Source: Trichuris trichiura
Lineage: Eukaryota > Nematoda > Enoplea > Trichinellida > Trichuridae
Direction of reading: 5' to 3'
DNA length: 64,000 nt
NCBI GenBank assembly: GCA_037903355.1
Contig: JBAJFE010000037.1
Coordinates: 1-64,000, forward strand
Shown here: positions 36,397 to 49,877 of the stretch, piece after piece
How positions within the stretch are numbered: the first letter of the stretch is position 1
Layout: each line of letters begins with the position of its first letter
Position numbers and translations under genes: made by a program
The notes under the pieces: generated by a model
The model's input: the letters and a program-made list of their open reading frames with translations, nothing else
The model's database searches: none
What the model was told of the DNA's origin: nothing

Positions 36397-39300
36397 CTAC
36401 GAAGTGACGGAAAGCTTCGCTACAGAATCTTGGCTAGCGTGAAGTTCGACACATCTGTTGTAAGGAAATGGACGCCACGGTTCGTTTTCCATATTTAAGT
36501 CGTTTGCCAACAAACCATTGGCCGCAGCCCTCTTACGGCTAGGCGCCAATCAAAAGTTAACAAACGCCAAGCCGACAGACAAAAATATTACCTCTTCTTT
36601 GCACGCTTTTTCTTTCCACGATTTTGGGGAAGCATTCCATTGATGAGTTCAAGACTGAAAACATAACGAGTAGAAAAATGGTTACTTATCTTAAGAATCC
36701 GTCGGCAAACCGTTCCATCGCTTCTGTGCTGCTAAACGAGGAGGAACGGCTAGTTGTTGGTCTCTCATTAAACGTGTTGAAAAGAAAATGATTTCGCTGG
36801 AACAAAACGCTCGCTACCATATTCCACAAGCACACAGAGGGTTGGCCTTACGCGATGCTGAGGCTGCTCAAAGTCTTTTTTCCAATCGGCCAAAAGATAA
36901 CCCGACCATCGCCGTTTCGGTTCCGGTGCCTTCTCAGCTTCCAAATTATCGCGCAAACCAGCCTAATACAAAACGCACACGTACTGCATACCTGCAATGG
37001 GCAAAAAACGCCGGATAACCTGCAAAAGTTTCATCTGCTTTGAAAGATCGTGCTTTCGCTTCTTTTCCCACAGCTTGCGACGTTTGAAGCGCAAAAAATA
37101 GTCTTGTATGAGAAAGGTTGCATAGAACTTTCCCACGGTTACGTCATCTTCGCCTGCCAACACAAATGACACGTAGTAAGATGACGCGGAGAAAAACAAA
37201 TTCTTTCAACCTGTTGTCAACGGAAGAATTTCGTCCAAAAATTCTGGCGAAGTTCTCTTCCAAACTCGACGAATGAACGACCTCAGTTTGGTGTTGGCCA
37301 ACTCGATTGGATCTGTAAATAAGCACGTCTAACAAAGGAAAAGCTATGCTGGCATCGTTGCTACCTTCGCTATATATGTTCAAGTTCGTTCTAACAAGAG
37401 CTATCAGTGTTGCATGAAACCCCACCGTACCGTCAGGATGAAGGCTCATATTCATTGAGATTAATCGCTGAACAATAGACAACCACTCTTAGCAGAGCAA
37501 ACGAGCTCTCGTCGCGCTCATACCTTGCAAGCAATACGATGAGGGCAGAAGTCACCAAAGCCCAACGGTGGTGTGATCTTCCTGAGCAATATAAGCACAT
37601 CTAAGTGCTTGATACGGCCCCTTGCGTCAGGGTCAAATTCTGACCATAAACGAACAAATTCCTCCAAATGGTGAGGACCAAGAATGGACCAGTCGCGAGT
37701 GAGGTAGTCAAAGTTGTCCATAATAATGGCCACAAAGAGGTTTATGATCTGAGCAAGAAATGACGGTATGAATTCAGCGTATTCATTTTCCTCTTTACCT
37801 ACCAGGCAGGAGCTCAGCAGAAAAAAGGATATGAAATAAGGATAAGCAAAATCAGTGCCACAACCGGTTGAACCTTTTTCTTCGCCCTCCTCAAAAGAAA
37901 AGTCTTTGTCGCACACAACGGAAGGTCTATCAGAGCAGTCGAGCATTATATTCTGCCAGGCCTCTCCAGTGGCTGATCTGCATAGGATTCAGATGCGAAT
38001 ATGCATAAATAAAATTCAACCCTACCTGAACAGCACAAGTAGGGATGTATAGAACGTGCGGAAGTTGTTATGTCTGTGGATTTGCGTTTCGTCGTTCAAA
38101 GCAATTTTGCCGAACACTTGCATACCAATAACCGCATAAATGAAGAACAGCAACACGATAAGCAATACGACGTAGGGCAGAGCCTGAACACGTCCTAAGC
38201 GTACAAGAACACCTTTCTCCACGATGGCGTACCTGAAAAGACTTCAGGAATGTCCAGACGAGAGTTCTGATGCCTTCGCCGCGCCCAAGCAACTTCACCA
38301 AACGCATCACTCGAAACAGCCGGAAGAAATTCATACTGATCAAACTTTCCCGCGTCTACAAAACGATTCAAAAATTGCTGATTGTCAAAAAATGGTGTCT
38401 CTACCGCAAGTTTTGAACATATTATGTCAATAACGCTTCCCAAGACGACGATGAAGTCAAAAACGTTCCAAGCGTCAGCAAAGTAGTTCTGCAATTCACG
38501 TTTGCAGTGAAGTTACGTCAGCGAAGTAATACCACTATGGTGAAAGCAATCAACTTGAGCAACACTTCGGCGGCAAATATGGAAGTAAAGACAAAATTAA
38601 GAAAGTCAAGCACCTCTTCCATCACTGGGTTCGGTTGATGGTGCTAAAAAAATGAACGCCAAAACCCAATGGCAGCTAGCGGGTAGATATAACGGAAAAC
38701 TTACGCGCATGGCAAGCACGACTGTATTAAGGATAATGATCACCAAAATGCCGTATTCGAAGTAGCTCGAGGTGACAAAAAGCCAGATTTTATAACGCAA
38801 TCGAGTCTTAGGAACGTAGCGTCGCTGCGGTTTAGCGTTCAACGTAAATTCGATGCATTTTCTCTGTTCGAAAAACAAAACATAATGATCAGCAAGCGTT
38901 TGCGCTTCGAATGGCAAAGCTCTACCTGGTTTTTATCCAGTTCACAATGTTCATATTCTCTTTCGCCCTCATTTTGGAATGTTACAATAACAAAACCGAC
39001 GAAGATATTTTGCATAAAGAAAGCAATGACCACAATGTATGAGATGAAAAAAATGGCAACCGTTTGCCGGTAGTTGTAAATCGGTCCTCGTCCTTCGGCT
39101 GTTGAGTCAATGGCGACGTACAGTAGCCTAAAGAATGGAAACAATTAGAAATTCGTACCTGTCAGAAAGTAGGCTCCTCACTGAGGCCATCCTTCAAACG
39201 TTCCAACAACAAACAAAGACACTAATGCGTTCTTTATGTTATCAAAATTGAAGTCGTTGTTGATCCATTCCCTCTGCTTTACCACGGGTTTGGTCATGTC

Positions 39301-42300
39301 ACCCTCTTGGAACTCAATAAAATATCCTCTTCAATAAACGCGTTATCAATTGGAAATTTACAAGCAGCGTTAAATCTGCCTACTTGCAAGATTCAGGCGT
39401 ACTCCTAACAGGATCAGTGCAACGGAAGAAGGTGCCTTTGAAAAGTTGAACTCCAATGATAGCAAACATGAACTGGAGCATAGAAGTGACTAGTAGGATA
39501 TTGCCGATTGTCTTCACCGCCACGATCACACATTGAACAACGCGCTAGATGGGATAGCTGTCACTAAAAAGAATTTCCATTGGATATTTCAAACCTTCAG
39601 CCCTTTGGCGCGGTTGATCGCCCTCAACGGTCGCAGAACTCGCAGTACACGAAGTATTTTCACCACACTTATTGCCTCTTTTCTGGCAAACATTTGAATA
39701 TGTCGCTTGGCAGATTGCTTGGGCAGCTTACTTTAGTCCAAAGGACGCCAGCGAGACGCATACAACTAACAGATCGAGCAAATTGAAAGCGTTTCGGCAA
39801 AAGGAACCTTTGTGCAGAAGCAAACCGTCTACGACAATCTAAAAATGGAGAAACCGTGCCAACTTAACCGCGAAAAACTTTGTCACCTTGAGAAGAATCT
39901 CAATTGTAAAAACTGTCGTGAAGAAAATGTCAAAAAATCCAAGAATCTGCAAATAAAATTGGCCAATACTTCCTTTTCAATTTAACATTCGTCACCTCAT
40001 TCAAAGAGGACTGCTTGGTCAGCGGGTCCTCAGCCGCTAACAGAGCGCTCGAAACGAGAATGCACAGAAGAACTAAATTTTTAAAATAGGAGTGACGAAT
40101 TAACTTGGCGCTTAGTATTCGAAACCTGCAAATAGTGAAAATAGAGGGTTTCAACAGCAGCTTTAACGAAACGGGCATAATACCGATTTTTTGAAGAAAA
40201 TATAAACAACGAATTGTGCTTCGGTAGAAGCATACTGGCGGGATCCGCTTGGCTTATAGTGGAACGCCTCTTCCCTGGCGAAGGCATTATAATTGCTACT
40301 TTGTCAGAAGCGTTTTCTGGAACATGAACAATATTAGCGCACGTAAAGCTACAAGGAGCGATTTATTGCCATGATGAAGTTATCCATTCGTTTACATGAA
40401 AGGAAGCAGAGCACCTAAAGGGAGAGTGCACGACTTACGCGCTTTAGCGAATATTAGGATGGAACGATAGCACGTCGAACTATGCGACAGCAAACCTAGA
40501 CCGAAAGCCAGTAAAGCTTAAAATCTTGACCGAATATTTTTTTGCCTCTTTTGTGCATCAAGAAAGCAAGTACATTTTAAGACACCTGCTGATTAGCAAA
40601 GCTATTCAACGATGATCGAAAGTTCTATGAAAAACCAACGGTGTTGGCAAATCATCGATTATTCTATTCATAAACGACAACAGACGCTTCAAGAAAAACT
40701 GAAAAAAGCGCTTATCTATCCGGCCAGATAATTTCAAAATTTGCGAGCCCATTGATAAGGATAGCGAAAAAACGAAACCGAACAGTTGCAAAAAGACTAT
40801 GGAAAAAATCGATGGAGGATTAAATCTACTTTGCGAGCCAAGTGCGCAGAGATCCGAACGTGTGATTAAATATGCGCAATTTTGCTACCGTTGCTATACG
40901 AAAAAACTACACAGCAAACGAGACGTGTTTAACATTTACTAACGAACAACATGCCGACAGCCTATTTTACTAAGTGAGCGAAAAATCTGCGTTCGTACTT
41001 TCTAATTTAAAATAGTAGAATTGCTTTTGGACTATTACTTTGTTTAGACGGTGAACGTTTTATGAACAAATCTTTTGACGCATGCTTTGTTCGGCAATTT
41101 TGTTTTAAAGCCGCGCTGCTTAACTGGCAGATTAAAAATAGATAACAAAACAACTTAGTAAGCTACTAATATTTTGATGAATTATAAAGGTGTTTGAATT
41201 CAGTTGGCCCACCTCCTCGTTTATCTCCTCCATTGCATTTCTGCTTGTTGCTATAAAAAAGCAGAGCTATTAGTAATAAGCAAATAAATTATGCCCTTAT
41301 ATGGGAGCATACTCGTCGTCGTTGTTCACTTGTTCATCCCCTTCCTCCTCGTTTCCTCCCGCGCCATTCTCTTCGGCTTTGCCACTTCCTTCATCTCCAT
41401 TGGAATCAGTGTCCGCCAAGTTGTCCACAGCGATGGCAAGGAAAACGTTGAGCAGAACGTAATTGCCGCAAATGAAAAGTACTATGAAATAGAGACAAAC
41501 AACTATTCCCGGCGACGTGGCACCACCAAAAGAATCTATGCCTATGTACATAACTGAATTCCAATCTTCGCCCGTAAGAATCTGCAAACAGCCATGCAGT
41601 CATCTGGCTTTGACTCCAGGCGGGTCGACAATTAGACTTACTTGGAATACGGTGAGCAGAGATTGGGCAAAAGTGTCGAAATTCGATCGCGGCATCGGTT
41701 GATGCGATTCGTATTTGAACCTGCCTCCAAAGATTTGCATGCCAAGAAGGGCAAATATGACGATGAACAGGAAAAGTAACAACAGCAGCGACACAATGGA
41801 ACGCAGCGAATTGAGCAGCGAGGCGACAAGGTTCCTTAGCGAATTCCAATAGCTGCAATAGGGCGGGAAAATCGAGGCTGCAATTTTCAAAATCCAACTT
41901 TCATTTGCCTTACCGGGTTATTTTGAAGATTCGCAACAGTCGCGCGGCGCGAAGAACCGACAAACCAAGCGGCTTAATTACTTTTGCTTGCGTCAGCGAA
42001 ATTTCGGCAATTGAACATAACACGACAAAGCAGTCGAAACGATTGAACAAAGATATGAAATAGTTGTAGAATCCCAAGCAATACATCTTCAGCATCATCT
42101 CGAGTGCAAACAACGTTATGAAACAGATGTTGACCACGTCTGAAGGCACAAGAAATTGGAGGTGTTTTGAAACGCCATGCATTATGACGAGCTTCCAATC
42201 CTAACTACCTGCATATCACTACAAAAATTAACGCGCGCATGAACAATGTTTTGCGTTGAGACCATTCCATTTAACAATCGAGGATATACGGTAAACTTAA

Positions 42301-45300
42301 GGTTGGAATATTTAGCTGACCTGTTACATGAACTCTCGGCTTTGTGGGAACGTTACAAGAGTTCACAAATTTTTTCCTCACTGAATAGCATATTACCTTG
42401 CAAGTCTTCTAACCATTCCGGTTGCTGATAATGCTCCAGAGTTAAAACAAATGTATTCAGGAACACCATGACAAGAACGGTCCAGTAGAAAGCTTGCGAC
42501 TTGATCAACATTCGACCATAACGTCGGACCTTCAAATTGCTAATTCGGAACTTTTGCATATTGGTCATGCACCAGCGACTGCATCGACTTATCCAGTGCT
42601 CGACAGTGTACTCCACAACTTTGACTGCGTCTGAAAATGAAAAAATTGCATCACATTTGATTTGAGCATTCCAACAAGAGACTTTCATCGCTTGCTTCCA
42701 TTTCGTAGATCTCTTGGTCAGCATCCACGTCGAGAATGTCTTCTAAAGTGACTCATTCAGTGTTTAAAAAATAGAATATTTTTTGTCACGCACCCGCTTG
42801 CATTATCCAATTTAAGTAACTTCGCAACTCTTCCTCCAACTGCACCTTCTCACGTCGTTTTCTGAACAAGCCTCGAACTCGGGCCTTTTCCCGCTCTTTG
42901 GAAAATTCTCTGGAGAACGAAGCGCACTTTTTAAAAAAAAGCAAAGCCTTACTTTTGAAATAGGCTATACCCGCTGAGAACACCAAGAATCAAATTGAGC
43001 ACGAAAAAGGAGCCCAAAACGACCAGAGAAACAAAGTACAGCCATGGCCATTCGGTGCCGATAGCGTCATTCACCTAAAACGTCTTACTGGAAATACCTT
43101 CACCGGAACGACTGCGCCACTACCAACCCAATACATTACGTCCGACCAACCTTCCTGCGATATGCACGTGAAAACCGTTAGCATTGCGAAGCCAATGTTG
43201 TCAAAATTAGTGATGCCCTGATTTGGTCCCGACCAATGTTCAGTTTCAGTACAATTCTCAGAGATGGCGCAGTGACGAGCTGACGAACCAAAGCCGCAAG
43301 GAACTGGCTCGCTGTCCACCGGTTCTCCTAAAATGGACCACTGTTACTTAGCCAATTTTCTATGATGACGACAAGCGAACCAGTATTTGCGTTAACGCAA
43401 GTTCTGTTCAACTTGCCGCAGAACAACTCCAGACCCATTACTGCGTAAATAATGATAACAAAAAGAACCAACAGCGCAACGTGGAAGAGAGGAACCATTG
43501 CCTGTAGTATGGAGTTAAGCACTATTTGAAGGCCTGCAAAGAAACGGTGGTATAAAAGTTCTCGTTTAGCTTTTCATTCCTACTTGGCACTCCGGAAACT
43601 AGGCGCAAAGGACGCAGCACTCGAAAAGCGCGCAACGCCTTAACATCCACGTTTGGAATATTGAGAAAAGCGAACAGAGTGCTGCAGTTTCTGCCAAAGG
43701 TATAAGCGCATGTTTCGGACGTCGATAGAACGCTTTTCGGCTTACCCAACTACAACGATAACGAAGTCGAGTACGTTCCACCCATTGCGAAGATAAGCGC
43801 CGGGGTGCAGGACAAAACCGTGAGCAACAATTTTCAATGCACTTTCGATTGTAAAAATTATCACGAACGCGTATTCCAATTGCTCCTGCAAATACCGCGT
43901 AAGCTCTACTATTGCAGGCGCGTCTTACCAGAATCATATTTCTTCTGTCGGAGTCAAAATTCGGATAAGGTTGATAAAACGCTAGCGCCAAGCAGTTGGC
44001 GCATATCATTGTTAATATGAGCCACTCGAAAGGCCTGAAGAAGAAAACTACCTTTCAAACCGAATAGTCTAAAAAAACTATAAACGCAATAACTTACTGA
44101 TACAGGTAATAGTCATAGTAATGAAGAAATCTAATGCTGGAACGATTAATAAAACGTGATTTTATTCGTAACGTAATGCTGAACATGGAAAGAAGGCACT
44201 GAGAGTCTACATCCTAAGCTTATCTAACCCTTATCTGGTAAGCCATGAAAGACTGAAGCATGGAATTTCGAAGACGATAAAGAGGATCGATCGCGCCCAT
44301 TGTTCATACACTCGCTTATTGTCATATGGCATCATTTAGAACAGCTGTTGCAGCGCTCACAGGAAAGCGCCTCTCCAAAAGCTGAATTATTTATTCCGAT
44401 GTTGGACATGGCAAAACGTTTCCATCGCCAACTTCAGAAGCAGCAACTTCGCTGCTAATTCACCACGAGTGCCGTATCAGCAAAAAAGGGTACTTCAGAA
44501 GAAACGTTCAACGAAAGAGCAATGCTAAAAACAATAATACACCAACAAGTCCTTTGCCTAATCATCTAATTAGAAATTCAAAGCAGAAATATGAAAATAA
44601 AACAGTCGCTACTGCTGGCGAAAAACGGTGTCCGGATTTAAACAGTGATGGCACAACAAGCAAAACATGAACGCACAAATAGTGTTACTGTAGGTTTTCT
44701 TAGTTTGATAATACATTAAACGCTGCGCATTTATCTTGCATTCTCAACATCGGCATTGTTGCACGGATCAGCTACCCGTTCAAAGATTTTATTATAATTG
44801 CGAAGCTTTCGGGGAACACATGTCCCCGTCTTCAGTGCATGAAAATGCTTCCTGAAAGCTGTTATCGGGAAGCTGTGTTCTCCGAAAGCTTCCCAATTAT
44901 AGTAAAGTCTTTGAACGGGTAGCTGATCCGTACAACGATGCTAATTCACACACCAGTTAGGAGAAGTTATGTTTTCAAAGCATTCTCAATATCGTCAAAA
45001 TTGTTAGATTTTATTATTTCTTTCCAAAATCTGCAGAAAGTGCTGAAATTTATCGTTGGGAAGCAAGCAAACGTTGCAGTTTTTACATTCACCTAAAAAG
45101 AAAAATGAAATGGGAAGGAAAAGGAAAAACGAACCTTAAAAGTAGAGCTTAACGAATTGGTTTTCGTTTTTCCGTTCAGGTTTCTTCTGCCTTAACACGT
45201 GCAGTGTTTCCTATGGGACAAGTAGCTATTCGTCACGGCCGCGCTTAAGCTGCGGCTGAGAATTTTAGGCTTAAAAAAGCTTTAACAAACGCTTGCTTAT

Positions 45301-46607
45301 TTAACAATGAGTGCTACAATTTTTAGCGCTTCCAATTAATTCTCAAAATTGCGGACAATGTAGTAAATAAAAGCATCGTTTGCCGCCTACGGAAATTCGC
45401 CACATCTTCGCACATCTCGACAATATGAGTACAACTACACTATCAATTACTTTAACTCATTGGTACGATGCGGGTAGAAAGGCTACGAAGTAAGACCAGC
45501 ACACTAACCAGTCTCTCTTGTGATCGTTCTACGTTTCAGGGAATTAAAAAATGAAAATACTGACGCTTCCGTTAGAAAACATTCCTCAAGCTTGTTCACA
45601 CCTGCTTCAACGAGAAGGCAGATGAATTCTTTCGCGCACTGATACTTCGAAATTGAAAAGAAGTTAAACCAACCACGCAAAGGGCAACTGAATGCCTTTG
45701 CTATGATAGCTTTGATGAAGTAGAAAACTCATATCTTGGCATTGAGTTTTATACGAAGGGAAGGGTTCAGAGTTAGGCTTGCTGAATGGCTTCAAGTTCC
45801 GCCGGGGAAAGCGTGTTTCGCACCAGATGTTAACGCCTGTTGCGTCTGGCAGAAATTGACGACATTGCAATTAAGCCCGTCGTAAAATCAGGGAAAGGTT
45901 TCAGGCATCAAACTGAACCACGTCGCGGAAGTACTTATTTGCCATCCCTTTGCATATTAACTAAATAGCTTTGACATTCGACCGGATAGTAGCAGTTGTC
46001 GCATGTTATGAAGCCTTTGTTTCCCTATGCAACCGTAAAGTCTTGTTGACTTAACGAGAAAGCGTTTGTACCTATTCGCTTTAAAACAACCGTAGATGAT
46101 CGTACACGCTGCTGAGATGCTCAAAGCGACCAGACCTTAATAGCCTAAACGAAAAACTAACCGAACCCAACGACGTAATGGTTCTGATTGTGCGCTGAAC
46201 CAATTAAATACGAAGTGAACCTAACAATGCAGAACACCTCTTGCTTTCAAGGGTAATTCGTGCGAAATAAGGATAAAAAAAGAATAAATCTAAGGATTTG
46301 AGCACTGCTTTCTCGTTCCGGTCATTTCAAGGTAATGTCAACAAAAGTATACTCACTTCCATTCAACGATGTGGATGCAAAGTTGGCGAAAGCGATTTTT
46401 TTCGGTTAAACAAAAGAGCGACCTCTTTGGTCGCTCCTTGTTGTATGGATCTGCTTTTTTTGTCACCGCGCGTTTTAACGGAAATGTAATATCTTCCGTT
46501 TCAATTTGACCATCAGAATCCAAGACGATTCGGTCGCTAGAGCTAACAGATTGTGATTGCAATGGCGGCAATTGTTCCACAACGGTTGTTAGGGAATTTT
46601 CTGCCAT
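36397..46607 (-). CDS. egl-19: L-type (Cav1) voltage-gated calcium channel alpha-1 subunit, about 36 exons
   Basis: The pore-forming subunit of the muscle/neuron plasma-membrane Ca2+ channel. Exon 1 (46357-46607) gives the cytoplasmic N terminus, ending CIHIVEWK before repeat I. Repeats I-IV lie at about 43.1-44.0, 41.3-42.6, 38.9-40.1 and 37.5-38.9 kb. S4 helices are present ([64 protein letters not shown]). All four pore loops have the selectivity Glu: SQEGW, TGEDW, TFEGW, TGEAW. The I-II loop has the beta-subunit site [13 protein letters not shown]; the C terminus has an EF-hand-like region and the IQ motif [19 protein letters not shown]. The Cav1-type IVS4 ([11 protein letters not shown]) and IQ separate it from Cav2 and Cav3. 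The exons sum to 4926 bases, in frame, 1641 residues (a little shorter than known EGL-19). Least certain: the II-III loop microexon 41213-41250 and the last three exons (36711-36796, 36592-36654, 36397-36454). A tttttttag 20 bases before the ATG suggests trans-splicing or an upstream exon. Symbol by nematode homology. Confidence 0.95.
36852..37467 (-). other. egl-19: Calcium channel exons 30-33: pre-IQ and IQ calmodulin-binding region
   Basis: Exons 37365-37467, 37211-37312, 37020-37153 and 36852-36962 encode [20 protein letters not shown], the pre-IQ helix [20 protein letters not shown], the IQ motif and [19 protein letters not shown]. In Cav1 channels this region binds calmodulin and sets Ca2+-dependent inactivation. 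Its near-identity to Cav1 is the firmest evidence for the subtype. Confidence 0.92.
42794..43074 (-). other. egl-19: Calcium channel exons 7-8: end of repeat I and the beta-subunit (AID) site
   Basis: Exon 42971-43074 encodes [20 protein letters not shown] through IS6. Exon 42794-42909 encodes [20 protein letters not shown] and the AID. The AID consensus QQxExxLxGYxxWIxxxE reads here [18 protein letters not shown]: the Tyr, Trp, Ile and Glu anchors are kept, but the first Gln is Val and the Gly before Tyr is Ser. Confidence 0.9.
44757..44940 (-). mobile_element. Inverted-repeat element with hammerhead-like motif in channel intron 1 (element d)
   Basis: ttgcacggatcagctacccg at the left is matched in reverse by cgggtagctgatccgtacaa at the right. 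The minus-strand motif at 44800-44838 reads GCA-CTGAAGA-C-GGGGA-loop-TCCCC-GAAA-GCTT-CGC. Stem II differs from the other copies (GGGTC/GACCC) on both strands, so pairing is conserved by compensating changes. The element lies in the 2.3-kb first intron of the calcium channel, in the sense orientation of that gene. The second arm lacks a full motif. Confidence 0.7.
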
Positions 46608-46639
46608 TGGAAGAAAAGCAGAACCCGTCTAAAAAAATT

Positions 46640-48780
46640 CAGCAAAAGGAATTAAAAAATAATACCATCCGTCCGTCTGTCAACTATACTCATTGAGGCT
46701 CATAACTGCTACGAACTGTGTTCGCCAGATAACGTCACGCCAACAGTCTCTATGGACTGCTCACAGTGCATACTACTTGATGAAAACAGTCGTCGTCATC
46801 GCCACATAGGAAACGTTGGTTCACGAAAGCGTAGTGCAAGTGCTAGCAAGCATGTTTGGTGACTGCCAAGCGGACGTTAACTTAGCCGTCGCGCGCACGT
46901 CTGCGATCTGCAACGTCCTGGCCGCTGGTAGCTGAAGAGTGCAACAGACGATAACGTCGAACCTCTAAGCAGCTAATGCAAATGACAGCTATCACAGGCG
47001 CTGTCGTCTGGCTTTTATTGAAAGCGCGCCTGGTGCCATGGATCAACTTCACCCTTACATCGCTGTTATCCTTCTTGATGAGCAAGGCGTCACGCAATGA
47101 TAGTACAGAGCAAGTCACGTACTACGTAGAGCAGTACAAGTGTTCTTCCGTTATCCATAAGAGGTAATAAAAAGATATATTTCAACAAAAGGATCTGCTT
47201 ATTTTTATGAAGCAAATATTCGATTGCCAGCAATGATTGAGTGTTGACGATAAAAAAACTTGTCCTTAGAACGAATTAGCATTTTGCGCAACAGCGACTT
47301 TTGGTGCGAAGATGATTTATTCCATCCGAAAGGGATGCTAACACTAAAACATCAGTACGAAAGCAAGGCGCAACCGTTGGTAAAACCAAAACGTCCTTTT
47401 CTCACTCAAAGGCAACGGAAGCTAGGGGATTTCGGCTGATAATCTTGATGAACTTAACCGTTATACAGAAGTCAGCAATTGGTTTATACAATCTCCACAC
47501 TTCGGCCTCATGAAAGACGCGTCTGAACAATTGCGCGCCATTTTGGCGAGGAGTTGCAAACATGCAGGAATTAGGAGATAAAGAATGATGCATAAAAAAG
47601 GAACGTGGCAAAAAGGATAAGACGCGCAATAGTGCCGAATTCGAAAGTAGGTGTCAGAGTCTGTGAATCAAAAGCTACGTTCATTCGCTTTACCTCAGCG
47701 CAGGTATGGAAATATTTAAGCCTTGCTGGTTTCAAAACATCTATGCAACAGCTAAAAATGTTAGAATTCATTGTTTCTATTAGCACGTCAAAGTTAATGC
47801 GGTCATACTTATTATTCGATCTTGTTAAGAACTAACTGCGTAAGCATAAAATAGCATTCCAACGGTTTAAACGAAAGTTTAGAATCATTCCTTTAGCGGA
47901 AGTTTCAACGCCCCTTCGCTTTGCTACGTCACAGCAAAAGGAAATGATCATTAATCTCAGATTCTAAGACACCTAACAGGATAGACAAACTTTGATGGCT
48001 AGGTACAATTGAAAAAATAAGAAGTTTCACCTTTAGGCAGAACGGCTCACACTAGTCGAGCCATAACACACTTGCCAAAGCGACGTAGCAAAAGGATGCA
48101 TCAATTGAAAAAAGTTTTCATTAGTGCATTTACATAAATTTTCAGCAATCCTAATGTCCGTTCTTTGAAATAAACTAAGCGCGCGAAAGTGCGGACATAA
48201 AATTGACGAATGAGTGAATGGATGAACAGCGGATCACGTATTTGGCATTTTACAACCACAGTGCACTTGCTGTTTAGAAAGGAACTTTCAGCGTAGTTCC
48301 TACGGTGCCAGTTAACGCAAAGAGAAAACTCGCGCGCACACAGAAGTCAGGAGGACAACATCCCACGCTACAACACTTCAACGTCAGCGACGTTTGGTAT
48401 ACAAAGCATTAAATTTGCCAGAAACAAAGAGAGGTCAAACTTTTTTGTCTAAAGCGTTATTAATGCTTGTTTCTCAATGGTGGGAGTGCTGGCTTGCTTT
48501 ACACGTGTATTTCAAAGCGTCCCCATCGCAATGGGCTAACCCACTTGGCTCATTCACAAAAAAGGATACCTAACCGCCAAAGACTACGTCCGCTAACAAA
48601 GTGTATACGCCCAGACGCACTACCCTGATGTACATTTGACGACACAGAAGAGACTGCACTGCTTACGTGTCACTGTTCTTGTTAGTTTCTGAATTGAGAT
48701 CATCCTTTCAAATCGCTGTGAATTCAGAAATCATTACAGCATGTAATTTTACTTCGTTAGGAGTAGCTGAGTTTTTCAAC
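46640..48780. other. Intergenic region upstream of the calcium channel
   Basis: No gene recognised. A GC-richer stretch at 46880-47120 is open on both strands (minus: LIKKDNSDVRVKLIHGTRRA). It could be a 5' exon or promoter-proximal sequence of the channel, but I cannot show it. Confidence 0.35.
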
Positions 48781-48794
48781 CTTACCCGCTCAAG

Positions 48795-49020
48795 CTACTG
48801 AACTGAGAAAGCCTGCTGCGGAGTTTGCAAATACATTTCACAGTAGCTAAGAAGAACAAGTAATAGCATTATGATAAAGTCTATTAAACTAGCCAAAAAA
48901 ACCAGGGCACTAATAATGTAAACAATCACGTCGTTTCCCACATGCAAGGACGCATTTACATATAGTATCGAACAAATAAATAAACTACCCACTGAACTCA
49001 CAAATGAAAGCTCATTAAGG
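48795..49020 (-). CDS. Possible last exon of a small membrane protein
   Basis: A minus-strand frame of about 68-72 codons ends QTPQQAFSVQ and a stop. It is dominated by a long hydrophobic stretch (VIVYIISALVFLASLIDFII, then MLLLVLLSY), long enough for one or two membrane helices. A cttaatgag acceptor would enter it in phase 0 near 49017. An upstream ATG piece (MTFRNIYAARVSASAYATG, near 49142) could be the first exon but does not join in phase in any way I could find. Family unknown. Confidence 0.35.
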
Positions 49021-49472
49021 AAACATACTTCATATGTTCAATTAAGTATTAAGGCAGTAACTGCATAGGTCAACCTATTATCGACAAGACCAGTTGCATA
49101 GGCGCTCGCACTTACACGGGCTGCATAGATATTCCGAAATGTCATTCGAAAATGCACAAAAAATTTTTCTTTTCTCGTAATACCGTTAAAACGGGCAGTT
49201 TCCGGTAAGAATTTTGTTTGTGCCTATCAGAACGGAAAAGCCAGTCTCAAACTAACATTAAGTATCTTGACTCGAGATCTGTCACACGATATGCGCCAAT
49301 TTAACAATCACCATTGGTCAAAGTTTGCGGCAAAATCATAATCAGGAGCTTAGATGCAAACATTTATTTTAGACTCTGAAAAATCAAACCGCATTGCTAA
49401 TTGTAAGCGACCGTGCCAACTACACAAGCTCTTCTGTGCATTTAACGCTGTCTTCACTGATCACCGAACTAT

Positions 49473-49827
49473 TTATTTCCCATGGGGCCCAAAGCCGGGT
49501 CTCGGTCCAAAGCCAGGTCTTGGTCCAAAGCCAGGTCTCGGTCCAGGGCCGTGCCCAAAGCCAGGTCCGGGTCCAAAGCCAGGTCGCGGTCCAGGGAAAT
49601 GCCTTTTCTCAATGTTATGCCCATCTTCGTGGTACAAATAACCGTCTAAGGTAATATATACAAGATAACCAATTGCTAGGCAAGTGTCTTTGATTATTAT
49701 GTTTTTCCTAAACGACTGCTTCCTAATGTTCCAAGGAATTCAAAAGATATCGATTACTCCTCACTGAACTTGTGGGAAATCGAAAATAAGCGTTAACTAC
49801 AAGTATTTATATTCCACTTTAGGAATC

Positions 49828-49877
<50 letters not shown>

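Noticed and set aside
36187..36498. 103-codon plus-strand frame opposite the channel's 3' end
   Set aside because: No recognisable domain, and it overlaps the modelled minus-strand terminal exon of the channel. Not excluded, but not supported.
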